Source: Flavobacteriaceae bacterium
GTDB taxonomy: Bacteria; Bacteroidota; Bacteroidia; Flavobacteriales; Flavobacteriaceae
Assembly (NCBI GenBank): GCA_027082925.1
Contig: JALWTD010000014.1
Coordinates: forward strand, 382,393-446,392
Direction: 5' to 3'
DNA length: 64,000 nucleotides
Shown: positions 45,181 to 54,700 of the stretch, one piece after another
Numbering within the stretch: position 1 is the first letter of the stretch
Layout of the letters: every line of letters starts with the position of its first letter
Notes under the pieces: generated by a model
What the model was told of the DNA's origin: nothing
Database searches by the model: none
The model's input: only the letters and a program-made list of their open reading frames with translations
Program-made: the position numbers and the translations under genes

Positions 45181-46170
45181 TTATAATTTTAATATGGTTT
45201 GTAATTCTTTATCTGACAGTAATAATAATTTAGGCTTTACCAATCTAGGTAATAGTTCTTTCCATTTTATGTTTTGTTTAAATATGGCTTTAAACAATTG
45301 TTTTGCTTCTGTTAACTCTCCGTTATTTGCCAATGTTACAGCATACCAAAATTTCATTTCTAAATTATCTGGGTTTAATTTTTGCGCATTTTTATAATGT
45401 TGCTTTGCCAATTTAAAATCGCCTTTTTCAACAGCCAAATCACCTTTATTCATAAAATCATATGCTTTATGAATAGTTAGCAATCTCCTCATTTCTTTAA
45501 TTGGGTTTTCACTGTCTTCAACTCGTAAATCAACTATTTTATCTTCCCAGCTATTTCCTGTACTTTTAGCTTTCACCACTAAAATAGCTGCTGCTTGTTT
45601 ACCTCTAATATCACCTCCAGCATTTTGAGCTGCTTCCATAGCTGCTAACATTCGTTCTGCCAACGTTCCTTTTGCATTTTTAAACGCTTTTGCCATTTCA
45701 GACCAAACAATATCTTTTTCCATTAAATTTGCCTGCACCGAAAAATTATCACCAACAATATGACCGGCAGCTTCAATACAATTTTTACCTGTAAAAGCAT
45801 CTACATTTCCATGTACATCAAGAATTGCCAATTGCCTTACCTCTCGCCCTTCATCTAATGCTAGAAGTGCTTGTATTGCCATTTTGGGTGTTAGTCCGCT
45901 TTCTAACAAACTCAAGCCTCTAGGTCCAAACGAAGGATTTATAAACGATTGTGTAGCAACAACTCCAACACCTGCTTTTCCCCAAACCACCAAACTTCCA
46001 ACAGAAAACCAATGAGATTGCACTGCAACTCCCATATCTCCTGTTACAGTGTCTCTTGCCACTATTGAGTACGTATGAGCAAAAGGCTCTTTTTTTAAAT
46101 AAAGCTGTTGTGAAAAACCACTAAAATGCATGGCAAATAAGATTATTATTAATACTGAATATTTGTTCAT
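45181..46170 (-). CDS. exported DUF1028 protein with C-terminal TPR
   Basis: A 329-residue protein with signal peptide ending near FSQ (residue 21). Residues 30-225 are the DUF1028 domain (HTYSIVARD, GDMGVAVQSHWFSVG, VVATQSFINPSFGPRG), an Ntn-hydrolase-like fold of unknown substrate. Residues 232-310 look like TPR units (KGDFKLAKQHYKNAQKLNPDN and NGELTEAKQLFKAIF). First gene of a three-gene minus-strand run with Haem_bd and MORN genes. Confidence 0.88.
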   Translation of the reverse strand: MNKYSVLIIILFAMHFSGFSQQLYLKKEPFAHTYSIVARDTVTGDMGVAVQSHWFSVGSLVVWGKAGVGVVATQSFINPSFGPRGLSLLESGLTPKMAIQALLALDEGREVRQLAILDVHGNVDAFTGKNCIEAAGHIVGDNFSVQANLMEKDIVWSEMAKAFKNAKGTLAERMLAAMEAAQNAGGDIRGKQAAAILVVKAKSTGNSWEDKIVDLRVEDSENPIKEMRRLLTIHKAYDFMNKGDLAVEKGDFKLAKQHYKNAQKLNPDNLEMKFWYAVTLANNGELTEAKQLFKAIFKQNIKWKELLPRLVKPKLLLLSDKELQTILKL

Positions 46171-46473
46171 AATTTACTAATTTTAAAAAAATAAAGATAT
46201 AACATCTTTTTATACTTTTAAAAAGTTAATTTTAATGATTATGATGGCGCTCTCTAACTTTTGGATTTATACCATTATGGCAATTGTAATTTTGCACATA
46301 ATTATTGGTTTTGGGTATTTAATTTACAAATTATCACCTCCTAAAAAGAAGCAAAACGAAAATAAGAATAATACGTAAAATGTTGTTGAAAGCTTCTGAA
46401 AAGAATAAGTACACTAAACAATACTTGTTTCGTTAAAATCATTATTTTTACACTTTAAAACCAAACCTTTAAA
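46171..46473. other. 303-base intergenic region between DUF1028 gene and purB
   Basis: A divergent spacer that must contain the promoters of both flanking genes. It holds one small ORF (46235-46378, listed separately). No exact TAnnTTTG element was found in front of purB; the closest is TATTTTTA near 46442. No RNA gene was seen. Confidence 0.6.
46235..46378 (+). CDS. small 47-residue single-span membrane protein
   Basis: A short ORF with start cluster MIMMALSNFW, one membrane helix (IYTIMAIVILHIIIGFGYLIY) and a basic-polar tail (KLSPPKKKQNENKNNT). The organisation (hydrophobic helix then Lys-rich tail after SPP) is convincing for a real small membrane protein facing the cytoplasm with its tail. 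The start could be any of the clustered ATGs (46235, 46241 or 46244). Function unknown; it has its own space upstream of purB. Confidence 0.6.
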   Translation: MIMMALSNFWIYTIMAIVILHIIIGFGYLIYKLSPPKKKQNENKNNT

Positions 46474-47817
46474 ATGTCTTTAACCAGTTTAAATGCTATA
46501 TCGCCTATTGACGGAAGGTATAGAACTAAAGTAGAAAAATTAGCCTTATACTTTTCTGAAGAAGCTCTTATAAAATATCGCGTTAAAGTAGAAATTGATT
46601 ATTTTATTGCATTGTGTAATCTTCCGTTACCTCAACTAGCTCAATTTAATCACGCACACTTTAATAAATTGAAAAATATTTACCTTCAGTTTTCAACCGA
46701 AGATGCTTTAAAAATTAAGGGTATTGAAAAAGTTACAAATCACGATGTAAAGGCTGTTGAATATTTTATTAGAGAAAAATTTGATGATTTAAACTTACAA
46801 GATTACAAAGAGTTTATTCATTTTGGACTTACTTCACAAGATATTAATAACACCTCTATACCGCTATCTATTAAAGAAGCTATTACAGATGTTTATTATC
46901 CCGAATTGAATAATCTTGTAGAAAAGCTCAAAGACTTGTCTAACGAGTGGTCGCATGTTCCTATGCTTGCCCGAACACACGGACAACCTGCTTCACCAAC
47001 CAAATTGGGTAAAGAACTCGCTGTTTTTATTGAGCGTTTAGCACAACAAAAACAGCAATTAAAAAATATTCCGTTTGCCGCTAAATTTGGAGGAGCAACA
47101 GGTAATTTTAATGCACATAAAGTGGCATACCCAACAACCGATTGGAAAAAGTTTGGACAACATTTTGTAGAAAACACATTAAATCTACACTATTCGTTCC
47201 CTACAACTCAAATTGAACATTATGATCACCTAGCCGGTTTATTTGATGCCTTAAAACGTATTAATACCATACTTATAGATTTAAATAGAGATATTTGGAC
47301 TTATGTGTCTATGGATTATTTTAAACAAAAAATTAAAAAGGGCGAAGTTGGTTCTTCGGCAATGCCACATAAAGTAAATCCTATCGATTTTGAAAACTCT
47401 GAAGGTAATTTAGGTATTGCCAATGCAATTTTTGAACATTTGTCTGCAAAACTACCAATATCCAGACTCCAAAGAGATTTAACCGATTCTACCGTTTTAA
47501 GAAATGTAGGGGTTCCTTTAGCTCATACCATTATTGGGTTTGCATCTACGTTAAAAGGATTAAATAAATTATTAATTATTGAATCTAAATTTGAGGAAGA
47601 TTTAGAAAAAAATTGGGCCGTAGTTGCCGAAGCTATTCAAACTATTTTAAGAAGAGAATCGTATCCTAACCCATACAACGCGCTTAAAGAACTAACCAGA
47701 ACGAATGAGGCTATTACTCAAAAATCCATTTCAAAATTTATTGATAACTTAGCCGTATCTCCTGAAATAAAAAAAGAATTAAAAAACATTACCCCAAGTA
47801 ATTATACCGGAATATAG
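46474..47817 (+). CDS. purB: adenylosuccinate lyase
   Basis: Fumarase/aspartase-superfamily enzyme acting twice in purine synthesis (SAICAR and adenylosuccinate cleavage). 447 residues. LNAISPIDGRYR opens the protein; the signature loop is GSSAMPHKVNPIDFENSEGN (about residues 292-311), and LARTHGQPASPT and FGLTSQDINNT are also seen. The next gene begins directly after the stop. Confidence 0.96.
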   Translation: MSLTSLNAISPIDGRYRTKVEKLALYFSEEALIKYRVKVEIDYFIALCNLPLPQLAQFNHAHFNKLKNIYLQFSTEDALKIKGIEKVTNHDVKAVEYFIREKFDDLNLQDYKEFIHFGLTSQDINNTSIPLSIKEAITDVYYPELNNLVEKLKDLSNEWSHVPMLARTHGQPASPTKLGKELAVFIERLAQQKQQLKNIPFAAKFGGATGNFNAHKVAYPTTDWKKFGQHFVENTLNLHYSFPTTQIEHYDHLAGLFDALKRINTILIDLNRDIWTYVSMDYFKQKIKKGEVGSSAMPHKVNPIDFENSEGNLGIANAIFEHLSAKLPISRLQRDLTDSTVLRNVGVPLAHTIIGFASTLKGLNKLLIIESKFEEDLEKNWAVVAEAIQTILRRESYPNPYNALKELTRTNEAITQKSISKFIDNLAVSPEIKKELKNITPSNYTGI

Positions 47818-48189
47818 ATGAAAAAAACAATCCTTATTGTCGCTTCGTTGGTTCTTATCATTTCGTGTAAGAACGAAAGCTTAAGCCCAGACCGGTTTAA
47901 AACCGGCACATTTGAAATTCCCGAAGGAAAAGGTTACGAAAAAACCGTTATTATTAGAATGGATACGCTTCAAATAGAAAGATATCAAGACCGTATTGAT
48001 ACACTGACCATTCACTGGAAAAATAATTTCAATTACACCTTAAAAATGCTTCATCCCAAAACAGCAATTGACGAGGAACCTATTCATGTGAAAATTACAA
48101 ACCTTAAAAAGGACTCTTACGAATTTGAAGCCGTTATAGGATATTCTAACTTTGTACAAAAAGGAGAAATTTTTAAAACTGCTAATTAA
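47818..48189 (+). CDS. small lipoprotein of unknown function
   Basis: A 123-residue lipoprotein (lipobox ISC, Cys near 17) with a beta-rich body (FKTGTFEIPEGKG, VIIRMDTLQIERYQ, TLTIHWKNNFNYTL). Relatives in flavobacteria are sometimes labelled DNA topoisomerase IV in databases, which the sequence does not support. It starts at the base after the purB stop, so it is probably cotranscribed. Role unknown. Confidence 0.75.
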   Translation: MKKTILIVASLVLIISCKNESLSPDRFKTGTFEIPEGKGYEKTVIIRMDTLQIERYQDRIDTLTIHWKNNFNYTLKMLHPKTAIDEEPIHVKITNLKKDSYEFEAVIGYSNFVQKGEIFKTAN

Positions 48190-48195
48190 ATAATT

Positions 48196-49047
48196 ATGGA
48201 TATTTTTTTGCAAGCAAATACTTGGGTTGCACTACTAACCTTAACATTTCTTGAAATTATTTTAGGAATAGACAATATTGTTTTTATCTCTATTATATCT
48301 AATAAATTAAAAGAAAAAGACAGACCTAAAGCTCGAAATATTGGACTCTTGCTTGCTATGATTTTTAGAATCCTTTTGCTGTTTGGAATTACCTGGGTGT
48401 TAAAACTTCAAGACGTACTGTTTCATATAGAAACTTCGTGGATTAAAGCAGGTGTTACAGGACAGAGTCTCATTATTATTGGCGGAGGTGTATTTTTACT
48501 CTACAAAAGTGTTTCCGAAATTCATCATAAACTAGAAGGTGATGAAGAAAGCAATTCAAAAAATGGTAGCAGTACCATAACTCAAGCTATTACACAAATA
48601 GCTCTATTAAATCTCGTATTTTCTTTTGATAGTATTTTAACTGCAATAGGCTTAGTTAGTTTAGACAATCCACCTGCTGGTTTTGGTTATTTTGGAGGAA
48701 TGCTAATTATGATTATTTCCGTTATTATTTCTATTCTAATTATGATGCTATTTGCAGGCCCTGTAAGTAAATTTGTAAATGAACACCCAACGATTCAAAT
48801 ACTTGGGCTTTCATTTCTAATACTCATTGGAGTTATGCTATTGGCTGAAGGTTCTCATTTAGCTCATGTATCGTTTTTAGGAAATACTGTTCACAGCATT
48901 CCTAAAGGTTACTTGTATTTTGCTATTTTCTTCTCTCTTTTTGTGGAATTTTTGAATCTGAAAATGAAGAAAAGCAAAAACCCTGTTCATTTACACAATT
49001 CAACCATTGTTGATGAGAAGCTAAAAGACACTCATTTAATGGATTAG
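48196..49047 (+). CDS. TerC family membrane protein
   Basis: A 283-residue membrane protein with about seven spans. Motifs: LTFLEIILGIDNIVFISI (about residues 16-33) with the acidic residues of the family, and LVFSFDSILTAIGL (about 146-159). TerC-family proteins (Alx, YkoY, MeeY) are linked to metal export, mainly manganese, and to secretion of metalloproteins. No CBS domain. Alone at the end of the purB run, 158 bases before the efflux operon. Confidence 0.9.
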   Translation: MDIFLQANTWVALLTLTFLEIILGIDNIVFISIISNKLKEKDRPKARNIGLLLAMIFRILLLFGITWVLKLQDVLFHIETSWIKAGVTGQSLIIIGGGVFLLYKSVSEIHHKLEGDEESNSKNGSSTITQAITQIALLNLVFSFDSILTAIGLVSLDNPPAGFGYFGGMLIMIISVIISILIMMLFAGPVSKFVNEHPTIQILGLSFLILIGVMLLAEGSHLAHVSFLGNTVHSIPKGYLYFAIFFSLFVEFLNLKMKKSKNPVHLHNSTIVDEKLKDTHLMD

Positions 49048-49097
49048 AACTCCCGTATCGACTGCTATAAATAAGCTACTTACATGTTGTGTTACTT

Positions 49098-49119
49098 TTA
49101 TTACATAAGTGTGTAATAA
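49098..49119. promoter_or_regulatory. operator-like inverted repeat before the efflux operon
   Basis: TTATTACA and TGTAATAA are perfect inverted 8-base arms separated by TAAGTG. A third half-site TTATTAC follows at 49120. It sits 30 bases upstream of the -7 element (49149), a suitable place for a regulator. No regulator gene is near. Confidence 0.5.
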
Positions 49120-49148
49120 TTATTACGGCTACAACTTGCCTCTCAAGG

Positions 49149-49156
49149 TACTTTTG
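49149..49156 (+). promoter_or_regulatory. -7 element TACTTTTG of the efflux operon
   Basis: An exact TAnnTTTG, 50 bases before the start at 49206. The TTG at 49136 is too close for the consensus spacing, so an activator might be needed. Confidence 0.5.
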
Positions 49157-49205
49157 CTTTCGACAAAAATGAAGTAAATTTACTAAAAACTAAAAAAGCA
49201 AAACT

Positions 49206-50516
49206 ATGAAAGGTAAACATATCTTATTCATTACTTTTTTTCTTTTTAACTTTTTAAACAGCATTGCACAACAAGAAACTACTATTTCTTTAAACGATGC
49301 GCTATCTAAAGTAGAGAAGAACAACTACAGTATTAAAATTTCTGAGCAAGAATACAATATGGCTAAAGCCGATTTTAATCAAACCAACGCCATATTATTG
49401 CCAAATATTTCAATATCACATGCTGCATACAGCACCACAAATCCACTTATGGCATTTGGATTTAAACTCAATCAGGAAATTTTAACTCCGGCCGATTTTG
49501 ATCCGGCACTTTTAAATGATCCTAACGAAGTAAAAAACTTTACAACAAAAATTGAAGTACAACAACCTATTTTTAATGCTGATGGTATTTTTATGCGTAA
49601 AGCTGCAAAAGATAAAATGAATGCTTTTGAGCTACAATCGGCTAGAACTAAAGACTACATAAAGTTAGAAGTAACCAAAGCCTATATGCAATTACAATTA
49701 GCATACAAAGCGGTAGAAGTACTTACCAAAGCCAAAGAAGCCGCTTTAGAAAACAAAAAAATAGCCGAAAATAATTTTAAACAAGGATATATGCAAAAAG
49801 CCGATATTTTATCGGTAGAAGTGCATGTTACCGAAGTAGAAAATCAATTATTAAGTGCTAAAAGTAATGTAAAAAATGCTTCAGATTATTTATTGTTTTT
49901 AATGGGCGAAAAAAGTACCTCAACACTTAAACCTGCTGATGGCTTAGCTTCTAAACTAGATTTGGGGTTATACAATTCTAGCATTTCTGAAAACAGAGCC
50001 GATTTGGCAGCAATGCAACTTAGCTATAAAGCGTATGAAAATATGTATAAAGCTACCAAAATGAGCTACTTACCAAAACTAAATGCTTTTGGAAGCTATG
50101 AATTGTATGACGATACACTTTTTGGTACTAGAGCCAAAGGTTATTTAATTGGAGCTCAACTTTCTTGGAATGTTTTTAATGGGTACAAACGCATTGGAAA
50201 AACACAAAAAAGTAAAGCTGAATTGGATAAAGCCGAAATAAGCTTAGAACAATATAAAAGTAAAAGTGAATTGGAATTTAACAATGCTAAAAGAAAACTA
50301 AAAGATGCCGAAAATAAACTAAACCTGACAAATTTAGCCTTAGAACAATCGCAAGAAGCTTTAAGAATTAGAACCAACAGATTTAAACAAGGTTTAGAAA
50401 AAACATCTGATTTGCTTATTGCTGAAACTCAATATTTACAAAAACAACTAGAATACCTACAAACAGTTTTTAACTATAATTATACAAAAGCTTACGTAGA
50501 ATTTTTAACAAAATAA
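49206..50516 (+). CDS. TolC family outer-membrane efflux protein
   Basis: A 436-residue outer-membrane channel component with signal peptide ending near SIAQ (residue 22). The long alpha-helical hairpins are rich in Lys, Glu and Ala (SLNDALSKVEKNNYSI; YMQLQLAYKAVEVLTKAKEAALENKK). The internal repeat typical of the family is visible between about 25-230 and 240-436. It is the first gene of the RND operon and lies 12 bases before the adaptor. Confidence 0.9.
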   Translation: MKGKHILFITFFLFNFLNSIAQQETTISLNDALSKVEKNNYSIKISEQEYNMAKADFNQTNAILLPNISISHAAYSTTNPLMAFGFKLNQEILTPADFDPALLNDPNEVKNFTTKIEVQQPIFNADGIFMRKAAKDKMNAFELQSARTKDYIKLEVTKAYMQLQLAYKAVEVLTKAKEAALENKKIAENNFKQGYMQKADILSVEVHVTEVENQLLSAKSNVKNASDYLLFLMGEKSTSTLKPADGLASKLDLGLYNSSISENRADLAAMQLSYKAYENMYKATKMSYLPKLNAFGSYELYDDTLFGTRAKGYLIGAQLSWNVFNGYKRIGKTQKSKAELDKAEISLEQYKSKSELEFNNAKRKLKDAENKLNLTNLALEQSQEALRIRTNRFKQGLEKTSDLLIAETQYLQKQLEYLQTVFNYNYTKAYVEFLTK

Positions 50517-50528
50517 CAAACTAAAAAA

Positions 50529-51602
50529 ATGAAATACTTAATAAACATCATAGCAATTGCAACTTTACTGATTGTAACAAGTTGTGGAAAAGATAAAAAT
50601 GTAACGGTAACTAACATAGCTCCTGTTGCCGTAAAAGTGAGTACACCTTTAGAAGGTAGTAGCTCTTTTATCTCTGCCAGTGGTAAAATTGAAGCCATTC
50701 AAAATGCCAATATAAGCACCCGTATGATGGGGTTTGTAGACAAAGTTTATGTAAAAGTTGGTGATAAAGTGAAAAAAGGGCAACTTTTAATTGCTATTAA
50801 CAATGCCGATTTACGAGCAAAACGCGCACAGGTAAATGCAAGTATTACACAAGCAACTGCTGCATTTAAAAATGCTGAAAAAGATTATAACAGATTTAAA
50901 AATTTATTTGCTGAAAATAGTGCTTCTCAAAAAGAGATGGATGATATGACTGCTCATTACGAAATGGCTAAAGCAGGATTAGAAGCTGCAAAGCAAATGA
51001 AAAATGAAGTTGATGCACAATTTTCATATGTTAATATTAGAGCTCCTTTTAGTGGTGTTATTACCAATAAATTTATAAATAATGGAGATATGGCTAACCC
51101 AGGAATGCCTTTACTAAGTATTGAAGCACCTGGTAAATTTCAGGTAAAAGCTATGGTTCCTGAAAGCAATATTTCACAAATTAAATTGGGTGCTAAAGCA
51201 CAAGTTGTTGTAAAGTCTATTCAAAAAACAATTACGGGTGTAGTTACTGAAATTAGCACTTCTGCTAAAAACACAGGCGGACAGTATTTAGTGAAAATTA
51301 TTTTAGATAAAACCAATGCACCTATACTCTCTGGAATGTTTGCCAATGTTCTTTTTCCGGTAAGTAAAAAAGAACAAACCAACTTAACCATACTCATTCC
51401 AAAATCTGCCATTATTTACAATGGAGGTTTAAAAGGTGTTTATACTATTAGCGATCAAAATACCGCTGTACTTAGATGGTTACGATTAGGAAAATCTTAC
51501 GGCGATAAAGTAGAAGTTTTATCAGGATTAAAAGCCGATGAAAAATACGTTGTTTCGGCTGAAGGAAAACTGTATAACAGAGCTAAAATAGTAATAAAAT
51601 AA
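50529..51602 (+). CDS. RND efflux periplasmic adaptor lipoprotein
   Basis: A 357-residue membrane fusion protein. Lipobox TSC with Cys near residue 18. Lipoyl-like halves are GFVDKVYVKVGDKVKKGQLL (about 62-81) and NIRAPFSGVITNKFINNGDM (about 161-180), with a helical hairpin between them (about 85-155) and beta-barrel and membrane-proximal domains to the end. It bridges the pump and the outer-membrane channel. Confidence 0.93.
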   Translation: MKYLINIIAIATLLIVTSCGKDKNVTVTNIAPVAVKVSTPLEGSSSFISASGKIEAIQNANISTRMMGFVDKVYVKVGDKVKKGQLLIAINNADLRAKRAQVNASITQATAAFKNAEKDYNRFKNLFAENSASQKEMDDMTAHYEMAKAGLEAAKQMKNEVDAQFSYVNIRAPFSGVITNKFINNGDMANPGMPLLSIEAPGKFQVKAMVPESNISQIKLGAKAQVVVKSIQKTITGVVTEISTSAKNTGGQYLVKIILDKTNAPILSGMFANVLFPVSKKEQTNLTILIPKSAIIYNGGLKGVYTISDQNTAVLRWLRLGKSYGDKVEVLSGLKADEKYVVSAEGKLYNRAKIVIK

Positions 51603-51610
51603 AGTAATAA

Positions 51611-51697
51611 CTGCGTTAGGGATAGTAGCGAAAATCCTTTTTTGAAAAAAAAGATTGAAGCGTATAGCCCGACTTTGTTGCAAACAAAGGAACGCCC
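51611..51697 (+). ncRNA. structured RNA-like element (Flavo-1-like) between adaptor and pump genes
   Basis: The 109-base gap between adaptor and pump contains nested pairing. GCGTT (51613) pairs with AACGC (51691); GGG (51619) with CCC (51668); GCG (51628) with CGT (51661); AATC plus a T run (51633) with an A run plus GATT (51656); and CTTTGTT (51673) with AACAAAG (51683) around a three-base loop. The order CTGCGTTAGGGAT ... AGCCCGAC ... GGAACGCCC recalls an intergenic element I know from other flavobacterial genomes, possibly the Flavo-1 motif; the name is from memory and not checked. It is more likely a cotranscribed element or an independent RNA than a terminator, because no T run follows. 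Confidence 0.5.
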
Positions 51698-51711
51698 AAA
51701 ATATTAAAGAT

Positions 51712-54700
51712 ATGAACGAAGGAATTTCAGGTAAAATAGCCAATTTCTTTATCAACTCGAAGCTAACCATTTTATTAATGATAGCTTTAATGATAATTGG
51801 TGTTTACAGTTCTTTTCTTATTCCTCGAGAAGAAGAACCACAAATAAATGTGCCTATGGCCGACGTAATGGTTGGTTATCCGGGTGCAAGTCCAAAAGAG
51901 GTCGAAAACCGTGTTGTTAAACCTTTAGAAAAAATAATTTCTGACATAAAAGGTGTTGAACACGTACATTCCATGGCCATGAACGGACAGGCTATGATAA
52001 TTGTACAATTTTATGTTGGTGAAGATACAGAACGCTCTTACGTGAAATTGTATAACGAACTTATGAAGCATAGAGATTTGTTTAAAAATGGCATTTATGA
52101 GCCTATGGTAAAAACACGTTCTATTGATGATGTTCCTATGCTTGGTATTACACTGTGGAGTGAACGATACAACGATTTTGAACTAAAACAAATTGCCGGT
52201 GAACTTAAAAATGAAATTGAAAAGGTAAAAGACGTGTCTATTACCAAAACTATTGGTGGTAGAGACCGTGTAATTAAAGTTGTTTTAGACAAAGAAAAAA
52301 TGGCTGAAAATGGCGTTGATGCTATTGGAATTATGCAAATGATTAATGCCAACAACCAACAATCTCAGTCGGGTAGCTTTGTTAAAAATGACACTGAATA
52401 TTTAGTAACAACCGGCGCTTTTTTAGCTTCTGTTGAAGATGTAGAAAATTTGGTGGTGGGTGTAAATAAAAATATGCCTGTTTACCTAAAACAAATAGCT
52501 AAAATACAAGACGGTGCTTCAACACCAACCAGCTACGTATCGTTTGGATATGGACAAGCTAATGAAAAGTATAAAAATTACTTGTCTGAATATCCTGCTG
52601 TTACAATCTCGGTATCTAAAGTAAAAGGTGCTGATGCGATGAAAATTTCGGAGAAAATTTTAAAAAGAGTTGAAAATGCTAAACAAAATTTAATTCCTGA
52701 CAATGTGCATGTAGAAGTTACCCGAAATTACGGGGAAACAGCTTCTCACAAAGTAGGTGAACTGTTATTACATTTAGGTGTTGCCATATTAGCTGTTACC
52801 ATTTTAGTAATGTTTGCTATGGGATGGCGTGGAGGATTGGTTGTATTTTTCTCTGTACCGCTTACTTTTGCACTTACTTTGTTTAGCTATTATATGCTAG
52901 ATTATACCTTAAACAGAATAACATTATTTGCTTTGGTATTTGTAGTGGGTATTGTGGTAGATGACAGTATTATTATTGCCGAAAATATGCACCGTCACTT
53001 TAAAATGAAACGTCTTCCGTTTAAACAGGCTGCTATTTTTGCAATAAACGAAGTAGGTAACCCTACTATTTTAGCAACCTTTACGGTAATTGCAGCTATT
53101 TTACCAATGGCTTTCGTTTCTGGGTTAATGGGACCTTATATGAGTCCAATGCCTATTGGTGCTTCTATTGCAATGCTTTTATCTCTTTTTGTTGCATTAA
53201 CTGTTACACCGTATTTAGGATATCATTTACTAAGAGAAAAAGATGAGCAAAAACATAAGGCTGAAGAAGGTTTGGATACCGGTCTTATTTATAAATTTTA
53301 CAAGAAATTTGAGCAACCTTTATTAGACGATTCTAAAAAACGTTGGATATTTTTAGGGACTACTATTGTACTACTAGCTGGTTCTACAGCTATGTTTTTT
53401 ACCAAATCTGTAGCTGTTAAAATGCTTCCTTTTGACAACAAAAACGAATTTCAAATAGTTGTAGATTTACCTGAAGGAAGTACTTTAGAAAGAACTGCTC
53501 TTGTAACAAAAGAGATTTCGCAGTACCTAGCTACAAAGCCTGAGGTAGTAAACTACCAAAACTATATTGGAACCTCTGCTCCTATTACTTTTAATGGGCT
53601 TGTACGTCATTACGATTTAAGAGGTGGTAGCAATATGGCAGATATACAGGTGAATTTATTAAATAAGTCTGATAGAAGTAAACAAAGTCATGACATTGCA
53701 AAATCTATTCGTGAAGAAGTTCAAAGAATAGGTGAAAAATACGACGCCAATGTAAAAGTGGTTGAAGTTCCGCCAGGACCTCCTGTACTTTCAACAATTG
53801 TTGCTGAAATTTACGGTCCAAATTACGAACAGCAAATAGATGTAGCTCGTCAAGTAGTTAACATCTTAAAAAATACCGATGATATTGTAGATATAGACTG
53901 GATGGTTGAAGACAATCAGGTAGAATATAAACTGGAAGTAGATAGAGAAAAAGCAATGCTAAACGGTATTGTACCACAACAAGTTGTGGCAACACTTACC
54001 ACTATTTTAAAAGAATATCCGGTTTCTAAACTTTACGATGAAAATGCACATGAAACTGTTGGTATTGTACTATCGCTAGACGATAATGAAAAGAGTTCTT
54101 TAGAAGATATTCAAAACATTAAAATAAAATCTAAAAGCGGTATTACAATTCCTGTAAGTGATTTGGTAATTGCAAAGGCTGATACTCTTCAAAAAACCAT
54201 TTACAGAAAAGACCAAAAACAGGTTGTTTATGTAACTGCTGATATGGCAGGAGCATTAGAAAGTCCGGTATACGCCATTTTAGGAATGAATGAAAAACTT
54301 CAAAAAATAAAGTTACCTAAAGGCTATAAAGTAAACGAACTTTATATGGAGCAACCTTCAAACGAAAGTGATTTTACTGTAAAATGGGATGGTGAATGGC
54401 AAATTACTTTAGAAGTTTTTAGAGATTTAGGAACGGCTTTCTTAGTTGTAATTGTAATTATATATATGCTAATTGTAGGATGGTTTCAAAATTTTAAAAC
54501 ACCTATTGTAATGATGCTTGCAATACCTCTTTCTTTAATAGGAATTGTATTAGGACACTGGGCACTAGGGGCTTTCTTTACAGCAACATCATTTATTGGA
54601 ATGATTGCTCTTGCAGGTGTTATGGTACGTAACTCGGTACTAATAATTGATTTTATTGAAATAAGACTTAATGATGGTATTCCTTTAAAACAAGCAATTA

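Noticed and set aside
47818-48189. DNA topoisomerase IV label used for relatives of this lipoprotein
   Set aside because: The 123-residue lipoprotein has no topoisomerase motif; the label is a database error.
51655-51711. 19-residue extension of the RND pump
   Set aside because: It reads through the structured element and starts with TTG; the ATG at 51712 gives the family start.
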